From RHLJ01 sp965212165 (GTDB taxonomy: Bacteria > Bacteroidota > Rhodothermia > Balneolales > Balneolaceae), in assembly GCA_965212165.1 (NCBI GenBank), contig OZ243096.1, positions 2,914,001 to 2,978,000 of the forward strand: a DNA stretch of 64,000 nt, read 5' to 3'. Below are positions 38,054-48,100 of this stretch, one piece after another. Made by a program: the position numbers and the translations under genes. Position 1 is the first letter of the stretch; every line of letters starts with the position of its first letter. Under the pieces are notes generated by a model. That model made no database searches. It had not been told where the DNA came from and saw only the letters and a list, made by a program, of their open reading frames with translations.

Positions 38054-38680
38054 CTCACCTCTCAACGACTTTGCAATTACTTCTGCTTTGGAGTTAACAT
38101 GTAGTTTCTTATAAATATTACGGATATGAGCTCTAACCGTATCAATTGATATATCAAAACGATCCGCAATCATTTTATAACTCAAGCCATCAACAAGACC
38201 ATTTACGATATCTTGTTCCCTAGATGTTAGCATGCTATGCTCATTTTTCTTTGGAGCTTGCTCATTGAAATGTGTAATCACTTTCCGTGCAATTTGTGGT
38301 GACATTGGAGCACCACCTTTCAATAAATCCTCTACTGCATCTTTAATTTCAGGAAGTGAAGTATGCTTTAATAAATAGCCAGACGCTCCAGCTTTAAGAG
38401 AATCGAATATTTTATGGGAATCATGATAAATGGTAAGCATGATTATGTTTATCTCTGGATACTTAGATTTTATTATTTCCATTCCCTTAATCCCAGACAT
38501 CCCAGGTAATTGAATATCCATTAATAATACATCAGGATGTTGATGTTCTTCTAAAAAATCCAGCATTTCTTCAACTGTATCAGTAGCAACAGGGCAATCT
38601 AAACCATCCTGCATATCTAAATAGCGTTGTATTAAATCTCTGATTTTCTTGTTGTCTTCTACTATCCCTATAATCGCCAT
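38048..38680 (-). CDS. NarL/FixJ-family response regulator
   Basis: The 210-residue protein has a receiver domain with phosphoacceptor Asp55 in DVLLMDIQLPG, acidic pocket residues near position 8-9 and a conserved Lys in LLKHTSLP, followed by a LuxR-type HTH (LTSREQDIVNGLVDGLSYKMIADRFDISIDTVRAHIRNIYKKLHV). It lies 12 bases after the sensor kinase and is clearly its partner. Target genes are unknown; the lipoprotein and FadL-like genes downstream are candidates. Confidence 0.94.
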   Translation of the reverse strand: MAIIGIVEDNKKIRDLIQRYLDMQDGLDCPVATDTVEEMLDFLEEHQHPDVLLMDIQLPGMSGIKGMEIIKSKYPEINIIMLTIYHDSHKIFDSLKAGASGYLLKHTSLPEIKDAVEDLLKGGAPMSPQIARKVITHFNEQAPKKNEHSMLTSREQDIVNGLVDGLSYKMIADRFDISIDTVRAHIRNIYKKLHVNSKAEVIAKSLRGEI

Positions 38681-38692
38681 TATTGCTCCGTG

Positions 38693-41563
38693 TTAATTCA
38701 GTTTTCCTTTCAAGGTTACTGTAAATCCATCATTATCATCAAAGTTGAACATTCCGCCTATTCTTTTTGCTCGCATTTCCATGTTACGCAAACCTTGGCC
38801 TGTTTTTTTAGTTCCTTTGCTTGTATTTCCATTATCGTGAATTCTTAATACATACTCTCCATTTTTCGTGTGTATTCCCACAACTACTTTATCACCATTA
38901 GAATATTTAGCAATATTATTCACTGCTTCTTTAAAAATTAGATAAAGGTTTTCCTTTACAGAAACTGGAAGTTTGTTATCCATTTTTAGTTCGTCAAAAT
39001 CGTATGAGACACTAAAATCCTTCGGTTCTAGAACATTAATTATATAATCCTGCATCCTGTCAGTTAAATCACCGAGGGTGTCATTCCTAGCATCAATCGA
39101 CCAAACTATATCATCTAAGCTTGTTACAACATGTCTACATTGTTTTCCTATTTGATGTAATGATGTTTTGAATTCAGCCTCTACATGACTTGCCTGAAGA
39201 AAATCTGATTGAAGTGCTATTTCTGTTAAACTAGCACCAACATCATCATGAAGGTCACTTGCAATTCTTACTCTCATTCTTTCAATATCTACCATTTTCA
39301 TGTATCGGTAGTTTCTGTAGAATAGATAAATAATGCCTGAAATAGAAAGAATTATGAGGATTAAAAACCACCATGTCATCCAGAAAGGAGGTTTAATTTT
39401 AAATTGTACTTGAGCTATCTCTTCACTCCATATTCCACTCGAATTTTTGGCATGAACTCTAAAGGTGTATTCCCCAGGTGGTAGTGATGGATATTTTGCG
39501 CTTCTAGATGTTGTTTGTTGCCAACCAGGGTCTATTCCACTCATTCTATACTCGTAGGTAACTTGATTAGGAGCGGTAAAATTTAGTCCTACAAAATCTA
39601 TTTCAATGAAGTTCTTATCATGCGAAAGTTCGACTCCATTAGTTTTGTACTGATTACCTGAAGCTATGAAGCTTGAAATATGAACTCTAGGAGGTACTTG
39701 ATTTCCATTATAGGATGATGGATTAAAATGACTCACACCTTCTACACTTCCAAACCAAAAATGTCCATTTTTATCTTCATAAACAGCCCCAAGATTCATC
39801 TCGTCTGACAGTAACCCCTGTTCTCTTGTCAATATCTGTATTGCTCTTTCTTTATCTGCTTTGGTTTCACTATAGAATAGATTCACATTTAGTTTTGCTA
39901 TTCCTTCATTAGTTCCAATCCAAAAATCATCATTTTTATCTTGAGCAATAAAGTATGCTACCCTTCCAGGTAAACCATCTTCGTCTGTAATATCTATAAA
40001 TCGTACTCCATCGAACCAAGCAATACCACCAAATGTTGAAATCCAGACTGTACCTTTATTATCAAGCATGATCGACATTACACGATTATTGGGAACACCT
40101 TCCTGAATTGAAAAATTTTCTATTCCTTCAGAACTAATTTTTGAAACGCCTCCATAGGTAGCAACCCATATATTTCCATCTGAGTCTTCAACACTTCTTC
40201 TAGTACTATTACTGGCTAACCCTTTTCCTTGATTAAAAACTTCGTATCCATTGTCATTAAATCTAATTATTCCTTCATCTTCTGTACTTATCCAATAGTC
40301 GCCGTTACTCCTTTCTAATACATGTCTAACTTTTCTAAAGGGAAACTCATTATCAGTAAATGTTGTGATTTTTCTATTCTTCATAATAGAAAGCCCTTCT
40401 CGCATTCCTATCCATATTCTGCCTTGAGAATCTTTATCAATAAAATAAACTCTATCGTCTGGAAGTCCATCTGCAGTACTCAGATAATCAAATCCATTAT
40501 CGGTTTTTGCCATTAATCCACCACCATAAGTAGCTATCCAAAGAGTACCTTTTTCATCTTCCACTACTGAAGTAACTAAATCATTGCTTAAGCCAGTAGT
40601 TGTAGTATAATTTTGGAAGTAATCCCCAAGAAAAAGACTTACGCCACCAGCATAAGTTCCGAACCACACATCACCTTCACGATCTACTATAGATGAGTAC
40701 ACGATATCGTTTGAAAGACCTTCATTTGTTGTGAAATTTTTAAAATTTCCATCTCTAAACTGACTTACTCCTCCTTCTGTCCCTAACCATAATGATCCAT
40801 CATTCGCTATTGAAATTGATTGAATTTTTGGGTCAACAATCTCATTATTTTGTCCAAAATTTTGAAATCTACTACCGTCAAACATAGACAAACCATTTCG
40901 AGTAGCAATCCAAATATTACCTTCATCATCAATCTTTATATCTCTTGTTCGATCTTCAGGAAGTCCGTCTTGAATGGTATAGGTTCTTAAATTCCCATTA
41001 GAAAGTTTGGTTAGTCCACCCCTTGTTGCAAACCAAATATCTCCATCTTCAGATTCGACTATCCCTCTAACTTGATTGCTAGGTAAGCCTTGGGAAGTTG
41101 AATACAAAACTAGCTCATCATCATTAATATAATGCCAAACTCCACTTCCGTTAGTACCAAACCATAAATGGCCTTCTTTATCCTCAAAAATACTAATGAT
41201 CTCACTACTGCTTAGTCCAATTAATGGATCTGGAGTATATATTGTATCACCATCAAAAACATTAACGCCAAATGAGGTTCCTATCCAAATTTCACCATTT
41301 CTAGCCTCATATAGCGAAAGTACTTTACTATGGCTTAACCCACTTTCTTCAAAATAATTTTCAAAATTAATTCCATCAAACCGATTCAATCCATATCCAG
41401 TTGCAAACCAAATATATCCTTCACTATCCTGAAGGATATCGTACACTACAGATTCACTTAACCCGTCTTGAATAGAATAGGTTCTAAAAGGATAAGTTTG
41501 AGAAACTGAATCCTTATGCAGGCTTAATGCCAAGATTATTATGCATAAAAGTATTTTTTTCAT
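38693..41563 (-). CDS. Sensor histidine kinase with periplasmic Reg_prop propeller and Y_Y_Y domain
   Basis: The 956-residue kinase has a signal peptide, about 14 propeller repeats of the form DxxGxIWxGTxxG (residues 30-610; e.g. DSEGYIWFATGYGLNRFDG), a Y_Y_Y domain (VTYEYRMSGIDPGWQ, LPPGEYTFRVHAKNSSG), one membrane helix (MTWWFLILIILSISGIIYLFY), and a HisKA_3 dimerisation domain with the phosphoacceptor His in ASDLHDDVGASLTEIALQ, followed by an HATPase with the N-box VNNIAKYS and GQGLRNM. The layout is that of SusR-like hybrids, but the regulator is a separate gene. The signal is unknown. Confidence 0.93.
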   Translation of the reverse strand: MKKILLCIIILALSLHKDSVSQTYPFRTYSIQDGLSESVVYDILQDSEGYIWFATGYGLNRFDGINFENYFEESGLSHSKVLSLYEARNGEIWIGTSFGVNVFDGDTIYTPDPLIGLSSSEIISIFEDKEGHLWFGTNGSGVWHYINDDELVLYSTSQGLPSNQVRGIVESEDGDIWFATRGGLTKLSNGNLRTYTIQDGLPEDRTRDIKIDDEGNIWIATRNGLSMFDGSRFQNFGQNNEIVDPKIQSISIANDGSLWLGTEGGVSQFRDGNFKNFTTNEGLSNDIVYSSIVDREGDVWFGTYAGGVSLFLGDYFQNYTTTTGLSNDLVTSVVEDEKGTLWIATYGGGLMAKTDNGFDYLSTADGLPDDRVYFIDKDSQGRIWIGMREGLSIMKNRKITTFTDNEFPFRKVRHVLERSNGDYWISTEDEGIIRFNDNGYEVFNQGKGLASNSTRRSVEDSDGNIWVATYGGVSKISSEGIENFSIQEGVPNNRVMSIMLDNKGTVWISTFGGIAWFDGVRFIDITDEDGLPGRVAYFIAQDKNDDFWIGTNEGIAKLNVNLFYSETKADKERAIQILTREQGLLSDEMNLGAVYEDKNGHFWFGSVEGVSHFNPSSYNGNQVPPRVHISSFIASGNQYKTNGVELSHDKNFIEIDFVGLNFTAPNQVTYEYRMSGIDPGWQQTTSRSAKYPSLPPGEYTFRVHAKNSSGIWSEEIAQVQFKIKPPFWMTWWFLILIILSISGIIYLFYRNYRYMKMVDIERMRVRIASDLHDDVGASLTEIALQSDFLQASHVEAEFKTSLHQIGKQCRHVVTSLDDIVWSIDARNDTLGDLTDRMQDYIINVLEPKDFSVSYDFDELKMDNKLPVSVKENLYLIFKEAVNNIAKYSNGDKVVVGIHTKNGEYVLRIHDNGNTSKGTKKTGQGLRNMEMRAKRIGGMFNFDDNDGFTVTLKGKLN

Positions 41564-41700
41564 AGTTGAAAGTAACGTAAAATCGGTGAGAATAGTAGGT
41601 CAATAAGACAAAATAATGTACGTTTTAAAAACTAATTGAGTTGAGTTCAACTTTTTTACTAATTTAGCATCTCCAGATAACTATTCATCATATATCAACT

Positions 41701-42822
41701 TTGACCGTATCTAAAAGGCAGCAGAATAGAACTACCAATCTAATTGTTGAAACTCAATCTGGGACATCTATTGGGATACAAAATCTCCTTGAAAACACAA
41801 TTTTTGGTACTAAAGGTAAAGTCCGATATCATCAAAAAAACATTGGTGATGGTATCAAAGCTCAAAAGAATATCGAGTTCATTCAAATTAAAAAAAGAGA
41901 TCAGCTTTTAGGAACTACTGGTGTTGTAACTAGATCAACAACTGGATTAAAAGACAACTTTAAAAGTCTATATATAAGATACCTTTCGGTAAATAATCCC
42001 TTTCGGAAACATCAGAAAAAACGAACAGCACATTCCCAATCTAGAAATAAACTCTCTAGTAGTTTAAAGACGTTAATTGGTAAAGAAATAACAGGTCATT
42101 TTGAACAACCAATTATTGAAGCAAATGATAAAGCAGCTTTTTATGCTTTTGTTGAATCTGAAAACTTTAACTCAAAAGAATTATGTATTAACTTGGGTTT
42201 TTACCCTACTCGAAAGGTTTCGACAATTTTGTTTAGCAGGTTTTACCCTAAAAAAGAACTCTCAGTTTCTGAAATAGAAGACTTCGAAAAAGAAGAAGTT
42301 CGCAAGCTCCTTTCCTCATATTATCAAAATTATTCCTTTTTCTTTGAAGATCGATTATTTGAGTCTGGCACTTATTATGTATTAAAAAAGGGTGGTAAGA
42401 TTGTAGCAGGAATCCGATGTAAATCTGTTAATTGGGTAATTGTTGAAGTGCCTGGTTTTAGTGGGTTCTTAATGCAGCATGTACTCCCTTATCTACCATT
42501 GACCAACAAGCTTTTTAACCCAAAGAATTTAAATTTTTTAGCCTTTGATTATGCTTTGTGCTTAGACGATGATGAAGAGTTGATAATTGATTTAATGAAC
42601 CATGCATGTTCCGTAAATGATATCTATTTAGGAATGTTCTGGGGTGATTCCCAATCAACCCTGGTAAATGACTTAAAGAAATCGAATAGACTTGGATTCC
42701 TTCATAAACTAAATGGAGAAGTGACCGCAGAAGTAATGCTCAGGTTCATAAATTTGAATGAAGTTGAGCAAAGCGAATTGCTTAGTAAACCTGTCTTTGT
42801 ATCCGCTTTAGATATGACTTAA
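41701..42822 (+). CDS. Protein of unknown function (possible GNAT-like fold)
   Basis: This 373-residue protein is not recognised. It is soluble, basic at the N-terminus and begins at a TTG with no ATG nearby that improves it. The middle (DKAAFYAFVESENFNSKELCINLGFYPTRKVSTILFSRFYP) and the C-terminal half (KKGGKIVAGIRC, DDEELIIDLMNHACSVNDIYLGMF) show alpha/beta alternation reminiscent of N-acyltransferase (GNAT) folds, with GFYPTRK and LGFLHK reading like the GNAT family's LGF phrases. A candidate promoter (ATTG then TAATTTAG) precedes it. It lies on its own between a divergent sensor kinase and the Gfo/Idh/MocA gene. Confidence 0.6.
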   Translation: MTVSKRQQNRTTNLIVETQSGTSIGIQNLLENTIFGTKGKVRYHQKNIGDGIKAQKNIEFIQIKKRDQLLGTTGVVTRSTTGLKDNFKSLYIRYLSVNNPFRKHQKKRTAHSQSRNKLSSSLKTLIGKEITGHFEQPIIEANDKAAFYAFVESENFNSKELCINLGFYPTRKVSTILFSRFYPKKELSVSEIEDFEKEEVRKLLSSYYQNYSFFFEDRLFESGTYYVLKKGGKIVAGIRCKSVNWVIVEVPGFSGFLMQHVLPYLPLTNKLFNPKNLNFLAFDYALCLDDDEELIIDLMNHACSVNDIYLGMFWGDSQSTLVNDLKKSNRLGFLHKLNGEVTAEVMLRFINLNEVEQSELLSKPVFVSALDMT

Positions 42823-42901
42823 AATTTCAACTTTTTTCAACTAAAGTTGGTTCTATTTTTCATATTAGGATAGTAATAAATTGAATTGCAGTAATAGTTT
42901 T

Positions 42902-44008
42902 ATGAAAAAGCATTTCTCCCGAAAAGATTTTATTAAAAAGACTGGTCTTGCATTAGCAAGCATACCTATCATTCCTTCTTTTGGGTTTCCAAATATCATC
43001 TTGCCAAAGAACAAAGAGAAATTAGGAGTGGCTTTAGTAGGTTTAGGTAGCTACAGCAATGGTCAGCTAGCGCCAGGATTACAATTAACTAAACATTGTG
43101 AACTCCGTGGTATCATTACTGGAACCCCTTCAAAAATCCCCATATGGCAAGAACGTTATCAAATACCTGATGCCAACGTTTATAATTATCAAACGATGCA
43201 TGAAATAGCAAATAACGATGATATAGATATTGTTTATATCGTTTTACCAACTGGACTACATGCTAGATATTCAATTGTCGGAGCAGAAGCTGGTAAACAT
43301 GTATGGTGTGAAAAACCAATGGCAAAAACTGTACTTGAGTGCCAATCCATTATTGATGCTGCCGCAAAAAACAAAGTGCAGCTAACTATTGGATATAGAA
43401 TGCAACATGAACCAAATACTCAAACCATTATTAATTATACAAAAACTAGAAAGTTTGGTGCGGTAACTGAAGTCAATACTGGTGCTGGCTATAGTGGAGG
43501 ACATCGAAAAGGAAATTGGAGAGCAAGTGCAGAACTCGGAGGTGGCGCAATGTATGATATGGGAGTTTATCCTTTAAACGCTGCTCGTTATGCAACACAG
43601 GAAGAACCTATAGCTGTTAGTGGAATTCAAAGTTCTAATAGAAAAGAAATGTATAGCGAGGTTGACGAGACTACAGAATTCAAACTTTGGTTTCCAAGTG
43701 GTGCAACAGCAAATGGTGCTACAAGCTTTGGTAAGAGAATGGGTAATCTTGATGTATCTTGTGAAAAAGGTTGGTACAAATTAAATCCATTTCAATCCTA
43801 TCGTGGAGTGCGTGGTGAAGTAAGTGATGGTACTATATTAGCTGCTGATCCAAATCATCAACAAGCAAGGCAGATGGATAATGATGCATTAGCGATTAAA
43901 GAGAATAAAGCTCCATTGGTTCCAGGAAAAGAAGGATTACGTGATATTGCTATTATTGAAGCTATTCAAGAATCATCGAGAAAAGGTGGAATTAAAATAC
44001 AGTTATAA
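42902..44008 (+). CDS. Exported Gfo/Idh/MocA-family oxidoreductase
   Basis: The 368-residue protein has a Rossmann NAD(P)-binding start (LGVALVGLGSYSNGQLAPGLQL), the EKPMAKTVLECQ motif with the conserved Lys, and the C-terminal substrate domain (ELGGGAMYDMGVYPLNAARYA). The N-terminus MKKHFSRKDFIKKTGLALASIPIIPSFGF is a Tat-type export signal with RK in place of RR. Exported members of this family in the FCB group act on sugars in the periplasm with a bound cofactor, similar to glucose-fructose oxidoreductase. The substrate is unknown. The frame extends upstream to a TTG at 42881; the ATG at 42902 gives the signal. Confidence 0.9.
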   Translation: MKKHFSRKDFIKKTGLALASIPIIPSFGFPNIILPKNKEKLGVALVGLGSYSNGQLAPGLQLTKHCELRGIITGTPSKIPIWQERYQIPDANVYNYQTMHEIANNDDIDIVYIVLPTGLHARYSIVGAEAGKHVWCEKPMAKTVLECQSIIDAAAKNKVQLTIGYRMQHEPNTQTIINYTKTRKFGAVTEVNTGAGYSGGHRKGNWRASAELGGGAMYDMGVYPLNAARYATQEEPIAVSGIQSSNRKEMYSEVDETTEFKLWFPSGATANGATSFGKRMGNLDVSCEKGWYKLNPFQSYRGVRGEVSDGTILAADPNHQQARQMDNDALAIKENKAPLVPGKEGLRDIAIIEAIQESSRKGGIKIQL

Positions 44009-44043
44009 AAAAAGCCTCGAACTTTCTAGAACGAGGCTTTTTT
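44007..44043. terminator. Bidirectional terminator between the oxidoreductase and rpoD genes
   Basis: GCCTCG pairs with CGAGGC, extended by six A-T pairs, giving a 12-base stem with T runs on both strands. It serves the plus-strand oxidoreductase gene and the minus-strand rpoD. Confidence 0.92.
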
Positions 44044-44066
44044 AATTTCATTAAAAGTATCTCTTA

Positions 44067-44921
44067 TTAACCTAAGTATACTCTTAAGGCGGCACTTCGG
44101 TTATGATGGCGAAGTTTTCTTAGTGCCTTTTCTTTAATCTGACGTACACGTTCTCGAGTTAGGTCGAAACGTTCGCCGATTTCTTCGAGAGTTAATGAAT
44201 GTTCGCGTCCGATTCCGAAATAAAGGCGAATAACTTCAGCTTCTCTTTTGGTAAGTTTAGATAATGCTCTTTCAATCTCTACTTTTAGAGATTCGCCCAT
44301 CAATTCGAAATCTGGGTTTGGAATCTCTTCGTTTTCAAGTACATCAAGAAGCCTGTTGTCTTCCCCTTGCGCGAATGGAGCATCCATTGAGAGGTGACGA
44401 CCTGATATTTTCAAGGTATCAGCAACTTCACCAACAGTCATTTCCAAACTTTCTGCAAGTTCGTGTGCAGATGGAAGGCGCTCGTATTCCTGTTCTAGTT
44501 TAGAAAGTTCTTTACCAATTTTGTTAAGAGCTCCTACCCTGTTTAAAGGAAGACGTACAATTCTACTTTGCTCTGCAAGTGCTTGAAGGATAGACTGACG
44601 AATCCACCATACTGCGTATGAGATGAATTTGAAACCACGAGTTTCATCAAAACGCTTGGCTGCTTTAATCAAACCAAGGTTTCCTTCATTTATCAAATCA
44701 CCAAGTGAGAGCCCTTGGTTTTGGTACTGTTTTGCAACCGATACAACGAAACGAAGGTTAGCTTTTGTAAGATCTTCTAGTGCGCGCTGACTTCCTTTCT
44801 GTATCTCTTTCGCCAGACGAACTTCATCATCTGGAGTTATTAATTTCTCTTTTCCAATCTCGTGTAAATAACGATCTAATGATTCCGATTCACGAGTCGA
44901 AATTCCTGAACTTTTTGCCAC
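44067..44921 (-). CDS. rpoD: Primary sigma factor RpoD/SigA (short Bacteroidota type)
   Basis: The 284-residue sigma-70 factor has regions 1.2 (LDRYLHEIGKEKLITPDDEVRLAKEI), 2 (NLRFVVSVAKQYQNQGLSLGDLINEGNLGLIKAAKRFDETRGFKFISYAVWWIRQSI), 3 and 4 (LTLEEIGERFDLTRERVRQIKEKALRKLRH). It lacks the long acidic region 1.1 of the proteobacterial RpoD, as do the primary sigma factors of Bacteroidota, which recognise TTTG/TAnnTTTG promoters. This fits the promoter motifs seen in this window. It has a long leader with a structured element (44960-45029). Confidence 0.95.
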   Translation of the reverse strand: MAKSSGISTRESESLDRYLHEIGKEKLITPDDEVRLAKEIQKGSQRALEDLTKANLRFVVSVAKQYQNQGLSLGDLINEGNLGLIKAAKRFDETRGFKFISYAVWWIRQSILQALAEQSRIVRLPLNRVGALNKIGKELSKLEQEYERLPSAHELAESLEMTVGEVADTLKISGRHLSMDAPFAQGEDNRLLDVLENEEIPNPDFELMGESLKVEIERALSKLTKREAEVIRLYFGIGREHSLTLEEIGERFDLTRERVRQIKEKALRKLRHHNRSAALRVYLG

Positions 44922-44959
44922 AATAAGCTTATTTAGTGAAAATTATGTGCAGTATTCTG

Positions 44960-45029
44960 GAGTGTAGGTATTCTTTGGTAAGCTGAACGGTTGCAACCTA
45001 TATTCGAAGCTTCTTTCACGTCTACACTC
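44960..45029 (-). promoter_or_regulatory. Structured 70-base element in the rpoD upstream region
   Basis: GAGTGTAG and CTACACTC form a perfect 8-base closing stem 54 bases apart. Inside are two perfect palindromes, GAAGCTTC and GGTTGCAACC, which can form small hairpins, and an AAGCT/AGCTT pair. It is outside coding sequence, 38 bases upstream of the rpoD ATG on the minus strand. A possible -7 box (TATATTTA) lies upstream near 45055-45062, so the element would be in the leader. It may be an RNA structure or a set of operator sites; it is not a tRNA. Confidence 0.4.
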
Positions 45030-45179
45030 TAATGAATAAACAAGCAATAAATATACGCATTTATTGAATCAATATTTTGAATTTCCTTAAATGATATATG
45101 TAAATTTTTTTATAGCTAAAAAGCTCACTCCTCTTCTTCTGAATTCTTCTTTCTTTTCAACTAATGGGAGAGAATGTGT

Positions 45180-48100
45180 TTATTTAATCAATGTCATTTT
45201 TTTATTAAGCACTTTACCAGAAACTTCAAGTCGATAGATATAAATGCCACTTGATAACTCTCTTGCATCAAAATTAATTTGATATCTACCAGATGTTCGA
45301 GTTTCACTATTAATAAGAGATGCCACTTTTCTACCCAATAGATCAAAAACTTTTAAAGAAATTATACTTGTCTCTGGTATTTGAAAATTAATGATAGTAC
45401 TAGGGTTGAATGGATTAGGGTAGTTTTGTTGTAGCTCAATTTCTAACGGAATATCATTATTAGGATTCTCAGACGACACAATAAAATTGCTATTTTGAAT
45501 ACCTGGAGTACCATTCGTTTGAGATGCTCTCCAGTTTTCAACTAATCCATTATCTAGCCAAGGATTCATCAACTCTAATGTAGAACCATTTCCATCTGCT
45601 GAGTTCGGCCATGGACTTGAATCAGTAAAAGTAAGTGAATCGACCAGTTCGCCGGTATCAGTATATAGATATAATGATTCGCCTGATCCATTAAGTCCCG
45701 TAGTCATTGTGTCTATCTCGATAGTTACATCGGGATAGAATGTTTGAAATTTATCTAAGTTTCTGGCAACTACGATAAAAGAATTTGTCGGAATCACCGT
45801 ATTATCGCCAAATACATAGGTTTGTTCATGTGAACCATCAATGAAAACCCAACCTGAGATATCTAGACTTGACTTAGAAGCATTGAAAAACTCTACCCAA
45901 TCTTCAGTATCAAATTCATTACTTGAGTGGTAGTTGATTTCGTTGATTACGAGATCTGGTTCACCAACTCCTTTAACATCTAAGGCTCCTATGTTTATTG
46001 GTCTTCCTCCACCATCAATTGGAGTGGTTGGGTCGCCAGTACCTAATACGGGAGATGTAATTTGAGGATATAAATTTCCTTGTTCAGGATTGATGAGTTC
46101 TGGGTCTGCGAAAAGATTTCCTGTCCCGACCATTTGTTCAGTATCGCTTATGGAATAGCTGACTGTAAATGAAGAAAACTCATCTGCAGTAATTGCAGCC
46201 TCATTCGAATTCCCAAAAATTGAGTTCTTTATGGATGCTGAGCCTCCACCACGATTCAATACTTTTTCATAAACAGCTACTCCAATATTATTACCGTAGA
46301 ATGTATTATTTACGATTTCAGCATGAGATCCTGCGTCTTTAATTCCAACGCCCATATTACATCCTGAGAAGACATTAAACGCAATATAAGCCTCAGATCC
46401 CTGCCCAATAGAAACTGATTTATCACCGCAATTTGTGATTCTATTATTTGTGATTTGAACATTCTTGGATTCATCACCTACATCAATTGCATCAGTATTG
46501 TCGCCAACAAAATCCCTGAAAATATTCCCATCTATGATGGTTGTTCCTTCCATAAAACCAATATCTATCGCATCCATATCTTCGATATTATTCCCTTCAA
46601 ATACCGTATTTAACACCCATAGATTCCCTCCATTTACGTTCAGGTAATCACCGATTAAGGTTATATTTGAAATAGAACTGTTCTCTATTCTTAAATCACT
46701 AAACTGAGAGGAAACGGGTAGCCTAACCTGGTCTATATGAACACCTTTCAAGTTCACAGTTGAATTTAATATTGAAACAGCAGCGAAGAAATTTTCATCG
46801 TTTTCAATTCCCTTGGCTTCACTTATTAAAACGTGATTGAGATTTGAAGTTCCAGTAGCATCCTCAAAAAATACTCCTCCCCATTCTTCTCCCGGATAAT
46901 AGGATTTAAGCTCAATCGGTTCTTCTTCTGTCCCATCAATATTTAGTGCACCTTTCACAAGAATTGATGAACCTTCACTGAACAGAACTTGAACTCCTTC
47001 TTCTATTGTCAAAGTTGCTGAGGACTCTACAGTAATATTATCGTTTACAAAATATGGAGAGTTACTTTTTATAAGAGAGGTTGTTTCAGATATATTAGAT
47101 GGTATAAAACTTGAACTCTCGATTTCAAATTCTGCTATTAACTCTGTATTTCCTGTCAATGAAATTTCAATTTCTTCATTCAATGAATACATACTAGAAG
47201 TTGGATCTGTATCTGCTAATCTAGCTATCAATTCTAAATCAAAACTTAAATCACTACTATTAGAGCTAGATTGATGTACTTCAACCGCAATCGTATTCAC
47301 GCCTTCTATTAAATTTAGTGCATCAATATTGTATACCAAATAGGTTTCTTCGTCATTTCCACTAACCGCTGAACTTGCTAATGTTGAATTTGAAATAGTA
47401 CCTATAGGCATATTAGAGCGAACTACTTCTTCTCCATTTAAGTATACTATCGCTCCATCATCTCTTAACAAATTTATAGTTAAGCCAGTTATACTTGATA
47501 GATCATTTATCTGAAAAGTAGATCTAAAATAGGCAGTGATATTCTTGTTTTGAGCATCACCACCAAAGCCTATTTGTGTTGTCTGTGAATCACCATACCC
47601 AATTATACCCTGTCCTGATGACCAAGAAGCGTCATTAAAACTAGCTTCTACCCAATTACTTTTAAGCGGTGAACTTATATCATAATATTTCCATGTACTT
47701 GCTTTGGAAATTAGATCTATTTTTGGGGAAGAACCTTCGAGAATTGTCCACGATTTGAAAGTATATCCTGGTGGAGCATATGCTTTTACCTTAATTGGAA
47801 CTTGCTCAAAATACATTCCTGTTTCACCAATATCTTTGAAGAAACTATTCACATCTACCTTACCTTGATTACCGAGATTTGAGCTAACTGTTAGTTCTAC
47901 TTGTTCGCCTAGTTCAAATTGATCTTTTAGATTTTGAATTGCATTTGATGGCCTATCTCTTGCAAAAGTTCTAAAGGTTTCAACTTCATTATTCCATGAT
48001 GAGACGGATGAAATTCCAGATACCTGACCCCATTCATCTATTGTAAGAGAGTCTATGTAAGCACCCCATTTTTCGATATGACGGGGAATTTCTGGTTCAA

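Noticed and set aside
44960..45029. tRNA-sized (70 base) element with a closing stem near rpoD
   Set aside because: There is no T-loop, anticodon stem or D arm; recorded instead as a structured upstream element.
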